Assembly: GCA_902778535.1 (NCBI GenBank)
Contig: CACYYG010000018.1
Coordinates: 1 to 60,868, forward strand
Source: an uncultured Prevotellaceae bacterium
Lineage (GTDB): Bacteria > Bacteroidota > Bacteroidia > Bacteroidales > Bacteroidaceae
DNA: 60,868 nt
Direction: 5' to 3'
The notes beneath the pieces are model-generated. The model had not been told where the DNA came from, did not search any database, and saw only the letters and a program-made list of their open reading frames with translations. This document shows, in pieces, positions 1 through 8,317 of the stretch (position 1 is its first letter; each line of letters starts with the position of its first letter). The position numbers and the translations under genes are program-made.

Positions 1-147
1 GAGATCGTACATAACGCCCGGTTCAGCGGAAACATTCATGATAATTTCCTTGGTAATGTCTTTGTCATCATCGTCGCTGCTGCAAGAGACAAGGGAGAAG
101 GCAGCAAGTATCGCTAAGGCGAGTCTCCAAATTTTCATTGTTTTCAT
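1..147 (-). CDS. Lipoprotein, N-terminal part only (cut by window edge)
   Basis: Only the first 49 codons are in the window. The protein starts MKTMKIWRL, has a short hydrophobic stretch and a lipobox ending in LVSC followed by Ser-Ser-Asp repeats, so it should be an SPase II lipoprotein exposed on the outer membrane or in the periplasm. A second Met three codons in (138) is an equally possible start. Signal region and upstream leader closely match those of the MACPF lipoprotein at 1683-3053, so this is probably a paralogue of that gene or of the small lipoprotein beside it; the function of the missing part cannot be seen. Confidence 0.75.
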   Translation of the reverse strand, partial: MKTMKIWRLALAILAAFSLVSCSSDDDDKDITKEIIMNVSAEPGVMYDL

Positions 148-172
148 TTTGAATCTAATTATAAGTTCTTTC

Positions 173-273
173 ATGTTCTACTTGATAAAACACCGAAAGC
201 AGGTAATCTTGCACTTTCGGACGTTAAATATTCTAAATCTTAGGGCATAAAAACGGCACGAGTCTGATTCTGC
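173..273 (-). promoter_or_regulatory. Duplicated leader, copy 1
   Basis: About 100 bp directly upstream of the lipoprotein fragment. It is roughly 80% identical by eye to 3076-3175, which lies at the same distance upstream of the MACPF gene. Conserved blocks (minus strand) include GACTCG-GCCGTTTTTATGCCCT, a TTTAAC segment, a GTGCAAGATT block and ATCAAGTAGAACAT. The centre can pair as a hairpin. A shared 5' untranslated control region is inferred. Confidence 0.55.
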
Positions 274-275
274 AT

Positions 276-1329
276 TTATAATTCATTAAACAGTTCTTCA
301 AGTTTCCTTGTTAGGGCCTTTCCACGCAAATCGGCGGCTATGATTTTGCCCTGTGGATTGACAAGGAGATTGGCAGGAATGGTAGTGATGCCATAGATGG
401 CTGCGAGTTCAGAGTTGCGGCCTTTCAAATCCGAGAGTTGGACGAACGGGGTGCCGAAGTCTTTGATACCACGAAGCCAAGCATCCTTCTTGTCATCGAT
501 GGAAACGGCCAGTACCTCGAAGCCACGGTCGCGGAAACGCTCAAAGTTTTGGATGACATTAGGCATTTCCATTCGGCAGGGACGACACCAACTGGCCCAG
601 AAGTCAATGAGCACGTACTTGCCCTGTCCGCACCATTCGCTAAGTTGGTGGCTCTGCCCGTCGGGGTCTGCCAATGCAAAATTGCAAGACCTGCAGCCGT
701 TGCCTGGCCTCGTTCATCAAGGGGTGGTTGAAATAGTAGGCGGTGCTGTCGATGACTGCCGATAGTTCCTCGTAGTCCATATAGCCGCTGGCCGCTTGAA
801 GGAAGTAGGCCGCAATCACGTTGTCGCGGTTTTCGCGGATGACGTGTCGTGCCTGCTCAATCATTGCCTCGTTGTTGGCTGCTATTTGCTGTTCTATCTC
901 GTGTTTTTCCGTCTCACTTGCGGCTTTCTTCGATGCCATAAACAAGCGGTAGAAGTTGTCGGTGAACACTTTGTCTTCTGCCATATAGCCTTGGAACTTT
1001 TCGTTAAGCGTTGAGGCTATAAGTGTATCATTGGCGAAATCCACCGTCATTGGTTCGCCGTCGACAAAGAACGTGATGCTGTGCAGTCCCTTGTTCCCCA
1101 CGCTCACGAGGTCGTAGGCAGGTCGGTTGCCTTTCATTGTAAATTTTCCATCGGCAACGATAGCACTGTCGAGGAACACGCGGCTTCCCAATCCCTCAGT
1201 CTTGTAAAGATATACCTTCTCGGTTCCATCAGGGACAAAGCCGCTGATGTTGTATTCTCTTTTCTCTTGTGCTTGCCCCACCATTGCGACGAGGGCGAGC
1301 AGTGTCGTGATGATAGTTTTCTTGTTCAT
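276..1329 (-). pseudogene. DUF4369/TlpA-type thioredoxin protein, frameshifted
   Basis: Two pieces of one typical Bacteroidales gene lie in different frames. The N-terminal piece (1329 to 640) has a signal peptide (MNKKTIITTLLALVAMVGQA) and a DUF4369-like beta domain that ends out of frame after the residues RLQVLQ. The C-terminal piece (about 690 to 276) is a TlpA/ResA thioredoxin fold with the redox motif WCRPC, and its DPDG-containing strand begins immediately. The usual 10-15 residue linker before the thioredoxin domain is missing, so a small deletion with a frame change near 675-695 is the simplest reading; an assembly error is the alternative. It overlaps the upstream small lipoprotein gene by 4 bp (ATGA), so it was the last gene of the MACPF operon. 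In intact relatives the protein reduces periplasmic disulfides. Confidence 0.75.
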
Positions 1330-1667
1330 TTCACTTTCTTAAAATTCAGCACTACATCTGAGTTCGTGAGAAGCCAAGTCATCGTTTTTGCCGATAGCCT
1401 CTGTACATCATATTCATATATTTCTGATGGTGTAGCGCCATATTGCCCACTGTATATAGCCAGATGGCGGTCTTCACCCCCTGTAGCCGGCGTGCCGGGC
1501 GTAAACGTGTACTGCACATACCCCTCTGCCACAACACCTTCATCATACACCTGCTCCCAAGTGCCAGAGAGTTGATCCATCAGAAATTCTTCTTCATCAT
1601 CGCTGCTGCAAGAGGCGAGGGAGAGGGCTGCAAGCATCGCAAACGCGAATCTCAAAATCGTATTCAT
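1326..1667 (-). CDS. Small lipoprotein, lipocalin-like
   Basis: This 113-residue protein has a lipoprotein signal ending in SLASC-SSDDEEE. The mature part begins with the pattern L-S-G-T-W-E and alternates short beta strands, as in lipocalin-like/META-type lipoproteins of Bacteroidales; the family assignment is tentative. Its signal peptide is nearly identical to that of the MACPF lipoprotein 15 bp upstream, suggesting duplication of the export signal. It could be a partner or immunity protein for the MACPF protein, but that rests only on position. Confidence 0.7.
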   Translation of the reverse strand: MNTILRFAFAMLAALSLASCSSDDEEEFLMDQLSGTWEQVYDEGVVAEGYVQYTFTPGTPATGGEDRHLAIYSGQYGATPSEIYEYDVQRLSAKTMTWLLTNSDVVLNFKKVK

Positions 1668-1682
1668 GAGTTCCTGCTCTGG

Positions 1683-3053
1683 TTAATTCAACTGGTGGCT
1701 GTGGATATACGCCTTTACGGCACGCTGTACCTCGGCCCTCTTGGTCTCGTCGGGTATCAGTTTGTAAATGGGAATCAGGTCGTCCTCTTGCAGGTGGGCC
1801 AGCGAAAGGTTGCTTTTATCTTCGCTTGACTGATTCCACCAATCGGCGATGGCTGCCGATGATACCTCAAACGTCAGAGGGAAACGAGCCAAGGCTGCCG
1901 CGAGCCGCTGAGTGTTGCCTCCATGACACTGAACGGCCAGCGCACCGCCCTTGGTGGCCTTGCTGTCGGTGATGCCCCAGAAGATGGGGTAATAGACTTC
2001 CTTCATACGGCGGAACATACTTGCTGTGAAGCGGTCTTCGTCACGGGTGTTGGCTTTCAGGCCAGAGCGGTAGAGCGAGAGGATGCTCAGTCCCATTGAG
2101 GCCTTCTTCAGCACGTGGGTGCCGAAGCGTTCCACGATGCGCTCAGCACTCTCCTCGGCCAGTGCCTGCTTGAACTCATCGGTCAGTATCCGCTCTAAAT
2201 AGGTATTGGAAGGATACATCGTCATATTGAGTTGGTGTCGATAGACGATGTAGCGGTCAATATACATCAGAAACTTATAGTCATCGCCACGCTCCGATGC
2301 TTCCTTGAATAGTGGATTGTCCGTAAACGTGCCTGCGAAATAGACATCGCCCGGTTCGCCCTCCATGGTGAAGCCCTGAGCCACGCGCAGCCCATTGAGA
2401 AATCCCCAGGCATTGTCAACACCGCTCACCAGACTGCCCGTGCCGCTAAATGTGGCTATCTTCGGTTGGTCGCTCTCGTCGAATGTGCTGAGGTCTATCA
2501 CATTCTCGCGCAGGCAGTCGTTGCTGAGATAGGCTCCCGTCACGTCGTACCCTGAACCCAGATAGACCTTGTTCGCAAGCGGCGCATCGGCCATGAGGTT
2601 TGTAGCCGTGGCTTCTTCTGGAATGGGAACTTCGTCAGAGAGGATTAGGCCATCTTCGTCCACGACCAGCACGATTACCATGTCGCCGTTTTCTTCATTG
2701 GCTACGGTCTTATTGCCGAGTTGTGCGCCTATAACGTGGATGGCATTGCCGCCATACATCTCCTCGCCATTGCTGTTGTCGGAAATCTCAAAGGCAAACG
2801 TCAGACGGGCGGTTTTCCCGTCGACGGTGATGGTCATCGTGGACGTTCCCGTCCCAATGCTCTTGTCTTCGTTGTATTTGATGTCCCGCTCGTCGGGCAG
2901 GTCGGCGTTGAACTTGATGTACATCACCCCATCCTCCCTCATGTTCCCTGTTGAGGCATATTGTCCTGACAGGTTGCTATCACTGCTGCAAGAGGCGAGG
3001 GAGAAGGCAGCAAGCATCGCAAAGGCGAGTTTCCAAATCTTCATTGTTCTCAT
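1683..3053 (-). CDS. MACPF (membrane attack complex/perforin) domain lipoprotein
   Basis: The 456-residue protein starts MRTMKIWKL (or at the Met three codons later), with lipobox LASC at about residue 21, so it is a surface or periplasmic lipoprotein. An N-terminal region of about 130 residues with beta character is followed by a MACPF domain. Visible are LGSGYDVTGAY near residue 165, the signature RFGTH with F310-G311-T312-H313, and the downstream GLSILSLYRSG and GGNTQ segments. MACPF proteins insert as pore-forming rings; in Bacteroidales secreted members (the BSAP group) kill close relatives. Whether this one is an antimicrobial toxin or an adhesin is unknown. It is first in an apparent operon with the small lipoprotein and the TlpA-like gene, and has a leader shared with the lipoprotein at 1-147. 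Confidence 0.85.
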   Translation of the reverse strand: MRTMKIWKLAFAMLAAFSLASCSSDSNLSGQYASTGNMREDGVMYIKFNADLPDERDIKYNEDKSIGTGTSTMTITVDGKTARLTFAFEISDNSNGEEMYGGNAIHVIGAQLGNKTVANEENGDMVIVLVVDEDGLILSDEVPIPEEATATNLMADAPLANKVYLGSGYDVTGAYLSNDCLRENVIDLSTFDESDQPKIATFSGTGSLVSGVDNAWGFLNGLRVAQGFTMEGEPGDVYFAGTFTDNPLFKEASERGDDYKFLMYIDRYIVYRHQLNMTMYPSNTYLERILTDEFKQALAEESAERIVERFGTHVLKKASMGLSILSLYRSGLKANTRDEDRFTASMFRRMKEVYYPIFWGITDSKATKGGALAVQCHGGNTQRLAAALARFPLTFEVSSAAIADWWNQSSEDKSNLSLAHLQEDDLIPIYKLIPDETKRAEVQRAVKAYIHSHQLN

Positions 3054-3075
3054 TTTCGTTATAATTTTGATGTTA

Positions 3076-3175
3076 ATGTTCTACTTGATTAAACGCCGAA
3101 AGACGGAAATCTTGCACCGTCGGGCGTTAAACTTTCTAAACTACAGGGCATAAAAACGGCGCGAGTCTGATTCTG
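3076..3175 (-). promoter_or_regulatory. Duplicated leader, copy 2
   Basis: Upstream of the MACPF gene and homologous to 173-273. The minus strand can fold with a CGCCGA arm against a TCGGGCG arm around the GTGCAAGATT block. No clear TAnnTTTG box is seen in the repeat itself, so it is more likely a transcribed leader or operator than a core promoter. Confidence 0.5.
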
Positions 3176-3355
3176 TGCATTCGTTCCAGAGGCATCGCCA
3201 AACGCCGTTCTCTCAAATACAAGTCTCAGCCCGCGCCTAAACGCGAGCATCAACTTCTATCATCTTGAGAGATATTTTGGCGAAATTTCTGGAACAAGAA
3301 TCAAAAAGTCAACGCTTCCTTATGTCGTTTCTATGTTATGTCCTATCCACTCATG
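3176..3355. other. Spacer between KilA-N gene and leader
   Basis: No gene, RNA or strong repeat is visible here. It must hold the end of the KilA-N transcript and possibly the promoter for the lipoprotein operon, but no convincing -7 box was found. Confidence 0.4.
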
Positions 3356-4159
3356 TCATTTTAACAGGTTTCTATTATCGTCGTTCTCCAATACACGCAT
3401 CTGATTGATGGCAATCTGATTGAGGCGCATAAGGCGGTCACCCTGCGGCACGCCCTCATCAATGAGGACGGCATTGATGTTCTCCATATTTGCCAGGCAG
3501 ATGAGTTCGTTGATGGAGGCATAGTCACGAATATTCCCTTTCAACTCAGGATGGGCTTCACGCCATTGCTTGGCCGTCTGTCCGAACATGGCAACATTGA
3601 GCACATCTGCTTCCTCTGCGTAGATGATGCTGGCCTGTGCTGCCGTCACTTCTTCTGGAATCAGGTTTTGCTTTATAGCATCAGTATGAATGCGATAGTT
3701 GATTTTAGACAGTTCACGCTTCGCCGTCCATCCAAGTTGCTTTTGCTCATCACTCTTCATTCGCTCAAACTCCTGAATGAGATAGAGCTTGAATTGAGGT
3801 GATACCCAAGTAGCAAACTCAAAGGCAATATCCTTGTGTGCGTAGGTGCCACCATAACGTCCAGCCTTTGCTATGATACCGCGTGAGTTGGTCTTCTCCA
3901 CCCACTGCTTCACAGACAAGATGAAGCGGTTTAATCCAGCGGCATTTTTAATTCCCTCGAATTCGGGGGAATTAAAATTGGGATTGTACATCTCTTCCCA
4001 AATGCCCAGAAACTCGATGGTGTTCTTGTTACGCAGCCATTTCTCAATGAGAGCGAGACCATTCTCTATATTGCGCACCATGTCAGTGAGCGAAATATAA
4101 TCGCGCTCATTGATAGTCACAACCGTTATCTGTGTGTTCTGTACTGTTATCTTTGCCAT
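3356..4159 (-). CDS. KilA-N domain protein
   Basis: The 267-residue protein carries an N-terminal KilA-N fold of the type used by phage and bacterial DNA-binding proteins. Visible elements are the DYISLTDM start, RNKNTIEFLGIWE, a GRYGGTYAHKDIAFEFATW block near residues 100-120, and the SPQFKLYLIQEF helix. The C-terminal half is helical and unassigned. The family is scattered among phages and defence or mobile loci; here it stands alone next to a lipoprotein cluster. No integrase or other phage gene is nearby. It may be a transcription regulator acting on the perfect palindrome over its own promoter (4178-4195), which is inference. Confidence 0.85.
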   Translation of the reverse strand: MAKITVQNTQITVVTINERDYISLTDMVRNIENGLALIEKWLRNKNTIEFLGIWEEMYNPNFNSPEFEGIKNAAGLNRFILSVKQWVEKTNSRGIIAKAGRYGGTYAHKDIAFEFATWVSPQFKLYLIQEFERMKSDEQKQLGWTAKRELSKINYRIHTDAIKQNLIPEEVTAAQASIIYAEEADVLNVAMFGQTAKQWREAHPELKGNIRDYASINELICLANMENINAVLIDEGVPQGDRLMRLNQIAINQMRVLENDDNRNLLK

Positions 4160-4177
4160 ATTGTCTGCTGTTTTACA

Positions 4178-4196
4178 AACTTTGCATGCAAAGTTA
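4178..4196 (-). promoter_or_regulatory. KilA-N promoter with perfect palindrome
   Basis: The minus-strand -7 box TAACTTTG (4196 to 4189) lies 20 bp before the start codon. It sits inside the 18-bp perfect palindrome AACTTTGCATGCAAAGTT (4178-4195), a plausible operator for autoregulation. Confidence 0.55.
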
Positions 4197-4824
4197 CAAC
4201 TTTTCCACCAATTACAGATAACTTGCCATATTAAATAAGGTGAAGAAGGCGTTTTTTACCTCATTTTGGCATCAAAACGTCATTTATAACTTTCTTTTCC
4301 CTATCTTTTTGAATCAATTTGCACCAAAGATTACCTGTCTGGCGACACATAATTATTGGTACGGTTGACAATCAGAAATTCTGTTCATAGTTGACTTTGA
4401 ATTATTAACCATCGTTGAATCCCATATACTTAGAGCATCGGAGATACAACTGCGGTACAAGAACCCTGGTTTTAGTCAATTTTCGAGCAATCGGCAAAGC
4501 CTTAAAATGACCTCCTATTGTCAGCCAGACTTGGCAAACGGCAAAATTGCCTCAAAATAAAAGGTTAAATAATCTTAACGAAATGTTAAATGTTGTACAC
4601 CTTTGAAGGCTGGTTTTGCTCTGCAAAACTCTTAGATTTCCCATTTTTTGCTATTGCGCTTTTTTGTACCGTTCAATTCTGGAAACACCGCGTTTCTATC
4701 TGTGTTTCAGTTACTTGTAAAAGTTTAAAGCAATCCAATAGATATATTCACACAAAACTTCGTAGAACCTACAATTTCTTAAGAAAAAAATTTCAATTTG
4801 TAGTTTTGCATCGGAAAAAATTTG
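4197..4824. other. Long intergenic region without recognised gene
   Basis: About 630 bp of AT-rich sequence between divergent genes. No ORF of convincing coding character, tRNA or repeat family was recognised. It probably holds a long 5' region for the secreted protein at 4882. Confidence 0.5.
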
Positions 4825-4832
4825 TAATTTTG
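4801..4832 (+). promoter_or_regulatory. Two overlapping Bacteroidales -7 boxes before the 1118-aa gene
   Basis: TAGTTTTG (4801-4808) and TAATTTTG (4825-4832) both fit TAnnTTTG and lie in a duplicated AATTTGTA-TTTTG context. TTTG at 4797-4800 could serve as -33 box for the second only with a long 24-bp spacer. The start codon is 50 bp downstream. Confidence 0.5.
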
Positions 4833-4881
4833 CCGGCTGAATCTACTTTACATATCTTATATACTAATTTTCAAAAACAAC

Positions 4882-7800
4882 ATGAGAAGATTTACACTAT
4901 TGACACTCGTCGCTCTTTTCGTGGCGACGGCGGGCCTGGCCAAGAGCGGGCCGAGGAAGCTGACCAGCTTGCAGACGGCCTGTCAGCTGTCAGAATTCAG
5001 AGTCAACAAGGCTGCTGGGCAGCGGCAGACCCTGCAGCGCGCCACCGGCACGACCCTGGGCAAGGTGTTGCAGGGACAGCGACGCGCACCCCGCAGGGCC
5101 GGCGTCGTCGTTAACCAGCCCGAGGGCGACTACACGCTGATGAGCCGCAGCGGCGAGGCTTACGGCGCATCGCTCTTCGGAGTCTTCTATGCCGAGGTGA
5201 GCGGCAAGGTGTGCGAAATGGTGTTCGGTGCCGACAACAAGGTCTACATGAAGGACATCATCACGCAGTTCCCCACCGGCGGATGGATTGAGGGCACGCT
5301 CACGGGCAGCACCATCAGCTTCCAGCTGCCGCAGGCCATCTATGAGGAGCAGGGCAGCACCTACTACGCCATGATGATGACACTCAACGAGCAGGGAACT
5401 TCCTACGTGAAAGACAGCAGCCAGATGCTCACCTTCACCTACGACAAGCAGAAGGGCACCATCACCTCTGCCAGCAGCCTGGCTAACGGCAACCACGTGG
5501 TGGGTCTGGCCGATGCTGACGGCGGCTGGACGGGCTTCGCCGACTGGAACATGAAGATGCAGACCGTCAGCGAGACACCGGCCGAAGCCCCCGAGGGTCT
5601 CGTCACCAGCGACTATGCCCTCACGGCGCCCGGCGTGGTAGGCTCGATAGCACAGGTGGGATTCCAGGGCAGCGACGTGTGGGTGAAGGGCATCTATGCC
5701 AACATGCCCGACGCATGGATTCACGGCACCATCAGCGGCAATAAGGCCACATTCCCCAGCGGCCAGTATCTGGGTGCCGACCTGGTGAACGGATACTTCC
5801 AGTACCTCGTCTCGGCAACGGTCGAGGAGGTCTACGACGAATACTATGACTCCACCTACAAGACTTACTACCTGAACGATGCCGACATCACCTTCGACTA
5901 TAACCCTGAGAAACGTGAGCTCACCAACAGCTCGTGCTTCCTCATCAATGCCGGCACCGACGCCGTCAGCTATGCTGCAGCCTTCAACCAGGCATCGCTG
6001 AAGCCCTTCGCCGAGGTGGCCGCCACACCGAAGACACCGGAGTGGAACGGCATCACGGAGTATGGCTTCGACTACTTCTACAACTACGAGTACGGATGGG
6101 GCGTGTTCGACTTCGAACTCTTCACCGAGGACACCGACGGCAACTTCATCCTGCCCGACAAACTCTCATACATTATTTATACGCGCGTAAACGGCGATGA
6201 CAACATCTATGAGTTCTCGGCCTACGACCACATCTACCAGACGGTGCCCACGATGACCGAGATACCCTTCGACTACAGCGACGGATGGGACTTCAGCTTC
6301 AACGGCACCAACCACACCGCCTACTTCTTCAACGGCGGCGCCGAGGCCTACGGCGTGCAGGCCGTCTACCGTGGCGGCGGCGTGGAGAAACGCTCCGACA
6401 TTGCCTGGTATGACATGCAGACCCTCTTCACCGACATACAGCCCGAGGCCGCCACGCCCGACTATCCCGACATCGCAGCCGACAACGTGGGCAGCAGCAT
6501 CACCGTCAGCCCCTACACCGGCAATGAGAGCCGCACCACCTTCGGCAACTGGAAGCCTCAGACCTACGACGTGGCCATCCACCTGCAGAACGACGCCCTC
6601 ACAGGCAGCCACATCGACGAGATCACCTTCCCCGTGAGGAATATTACAGGCACCAGCGACTACAAGGTGTGGCTCACCAGCCAGCTGCGCGTGGAGAACA
6701 ATGTCAACGCACCCGACATCGTCTGCATCGACGTGACACCCACCAAGACAGGCAACTGCACCGTCACCCTGCCCAAGCCATACCTCATCCCCGCCGAGGG
6801 CGTCTATGTGGGCTACTCGGTGACCATCGACAAGGAAAGCACCACCAATGGCGGCCCCGTCACCACCATCAGCGAGGTGAAGGAGAGCGGCATGTATATA
6901 CACATGAGCCGCAACCTGCTGAAGTGGGAAGACCTGAGCAACGATGCCGGCATGTCGGCCGTCATCGACGTCACCGTCAGCGGCAGCAACATTGCCGACA
7001 ATGCTGCGGCTCCCGTGGCCGGAGGCAATGTCTTTGTGAAGACGGGCGACGCAATAGCCGTCACACAGGAGTTCGTCAACCACGGCGCTGCCGGCATACA
7101 GACCTTGGACGTGGAGTATGAGTTCAACGGACAGACCTACACCAAGCATATAACCAGCAAGGTGAAGGCACAGTTCGGACTCAGCACCTACGCCAGCTTC
7201 ACCCTGCCCGCCATCAGCGAGGCCGGCAACTACAGCCTCACCATGCGTGTGCTGAAAGTGAACGGACAGGACAACATGGACCAGGCTCCTGTGGCCGCAA
7301 CGCCCGTCGTGGTGCTTAACACCGTGCCCACGAAGCGCACACTGCTTGAGGAATACACCGGCACCTGGTGCGGATGGTGCACACGCGGTCTCGTGGCTCT
7401 CGAACTGCTGAAGGAGAACTATGCTGACGACTTCGTCACCATCAGCTACCACAACAGCGACCCGATGGAAATCACCACCAGCTTCCCATCGCCCGTCGCA
7501 GGATTCCCCAATGCCTGGATGGACCGCGGCATGGAGATTGACCCCTACGGCGGCAGCCCCTACGATGACTCTCACTTCAGCACGCTCGACATCCTGCAGT
7601 GGCGCAACGCTATGTTTGCCAATGCCGACATCAGCCTGACGGCAGAGCTCAGCGAGGCCGAGGACGAGGTGAATGTGACGGCCAGCGTCACCTTCCCCTA
7701 TAGCGACGACAACGCCAACTACGCCCTGGAGTATGTCCTCGTGGAGGACGGCATGACCGGACCTGCCGGCACCGACTGGGACCAGAACAACTACTATGCC

Positions 7801-8238
7801 GGCGACAATCCCGAGAGCGACGACCTGAAGCCACTGGGAGCCATGCCCGACGTCATCTCCAACATGGTGTTCAACGATGTGGCCATCGGCATGTCTGAGA
7901 TGGGCGGCATAGAAGAGAGCATACCGCAGAGCGTGAAAGCCGACGTGCCCGTGGTGCACACCTACACGTTCTACCCCGACTACTGCTACAACACAGCATG
8001 GGAACCCATCGTGCAGGACAAGCAGCAGCTCTACGTCGTGGCCATGCTCATCGACAAGAACGACGGCACCGTGGTCAACGCCGTGAAGGTGAAGGTGACG
8101 CCGGCCAGCACCGTGGGCATACAGACCGTGACTCCCGCGCCTGATGAGCCCGCCGTGTTCTACAACCTGCAGGGTCAGCGCGTGAACAAAACCCAGAAGG
8201 GGGTGGTGATTGTCAACGGACGCAAAATCATCCGTTAG
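4882..8238 (+). CDS. Giant secreted protein with Omp28/thioredoxin-like domain and sorting-type C-terminus
   Basis: The 1118-residue protein starts with a signal peptide (MRRFTLLTLVALFVATAGLA). Most of it is beta-rich, with two similar N-terminal segments (around GDYTLMSRSGEAYGASLFG and the later GVVGSIAQVGFQG). Around residues 815-930 is an Omp28-like thioredoxin fold: KRTLLEEYTGTWCGWCTRG, with cysteines C830 and C833, followed by a YHNSDPM strand. The end, YNLQGQRVNKTQKG followed by VVIVNGRKIIR, is the short C-terminal signature common on secreted Prevotella proteins and resembling a T9SS sorting tail. It is probably surface-exposed or secreted, and its substrate is unknown. Codon use is strongly GC-rich at third positions, which produces long artefactual ORFs on the other strand. 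Confidence 0.85.
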   Translation: MRRFTLLTLVALFVATAGLAKSGPRKLTSLQTACQLSEFRVNKAAGQRQTLQRATGTTLGKVLQGQRRAPRRAGVVVNQPEGDYTLMSRSGEAYGASLFGVFYAEVSGKVCEMVFGADNKVYMKDIITQFPTGGWIEGTLTGSTISFQLPQAIYEEQGSTYYAMMMTLNEQGTSYVKDSSQMLTFTYDKQKGTITSASSLANGNHVVGLADADGGWTGFADWNMKMQTVSETPAEAPEGLVTSDYALTAPGVVGSIAQVGFQGSDVWVKGIYANMPDAWIHGTISGNKATFPSGQYLGADLVNGYFQYLVSATVEEVYDEYYDSTYKTYYLNDADITFDYNPEKRELTNSSCFLINAGTDAVSYAAAFNQASLKPFAEVAATPKTPEWNGITEYGFDYFYNYEYGWGVFDFELFTEDTDGNFILPDKLSYIIYTRVNGDDNIYEFSAYDHIYQTVPTMTEIPFDYSDGWDFSFNGTNHTAYFFNGGAEAYGVQAVYRGGGVEKRSDIAWYDMQTLFTDIQPEAATPDYPDIAADNVGSSITVSPYTGNESRTTFGNWKPQTYDVAIHLQNDALTGSHIDEITFPVRNITGTSDYKVWLTSQLRVENNVNAPDIVCIDVTPTKTGNCTVTLPKPYLIPAEGVYVGYSVTIDKESTTNGGPVTTISEVKESGMYIHMSRNLLKWEDLSNDAGMSAVIDVTVSGSNIADNAAAPVAGGNVFVKTGDAIAVTQEFVNHGAAGIQTLDVEYEFNGQTYTKHITSKVKAQFGLSTYASFTLPAISEAGNYSLTMRVLKVNGQDNMDQAPVAATPVVVLNTVPTKRTLLEEYTGTWCGWCTRGLVALELLKENYADDFVTISYHNSDPMEITTSFPSPVAGFPNAWMDRGMEIDPYGGSPYDDSHFSTLDILQWRNAMFANADISLTAELSEAEDEVNVTASVTFPYSDDNANYALEYVLVEDGMTGPAGTDWDQNNYYAGDNPESDDLKPLGAMPDVISNMVFNDVAIGMSEMGGIEESIPQSVKADVPVVHTYTFYPDYCYNTAWEPIVQDKQQLYVVAMLIDKNDGTVVNAVKVKVTPASTVGIQTVTPAPDEPAVFYNLQGQRVNKTQKGVVIVNGRKIIR

Positions 8239-8268
8239 ACAGTCAACAAGATAAAAAAGCACAATAGA

Positions 8269-8307
8269 AAATGTCTCCCATACCTTTGATTGGCATGGGA
8301 GACATTT
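8269..8307. terminator. Bidirectional terminator
   Basis: A 13-bp stem, AAATGTCTCCCAT against ATGGGAGACATTT, with a 13-nt loop, flanked by a run of T downstream and A upstream. It sits between the convergent 1118-aa gene and lon. Confidence 0.85.
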
Positions 8308-8317
8308 TTTTTATTTG

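Noticed and set aside
640-700. Programmed frameshift in the thioredoxin gene
   Set aside because: No slippery site with downstream structure, and the linker codons are missing as well, so decay or error is more likely.
3356-4159. Prophage indicated by KilA-N
   Set aside because: No integrase, structural or lysis genes nearby; a lone KilA-N gene is common in Bacteroidales.
6166-8262. 698-codon open frame on the minus strand opposite the 1118-aa gene
   Set aside because: Its translation is rich in His, Val, Gly and Ala, as expected from the complement of GC3-rich codons. It has no start context or family, and the plus-strand gene is clearly real.
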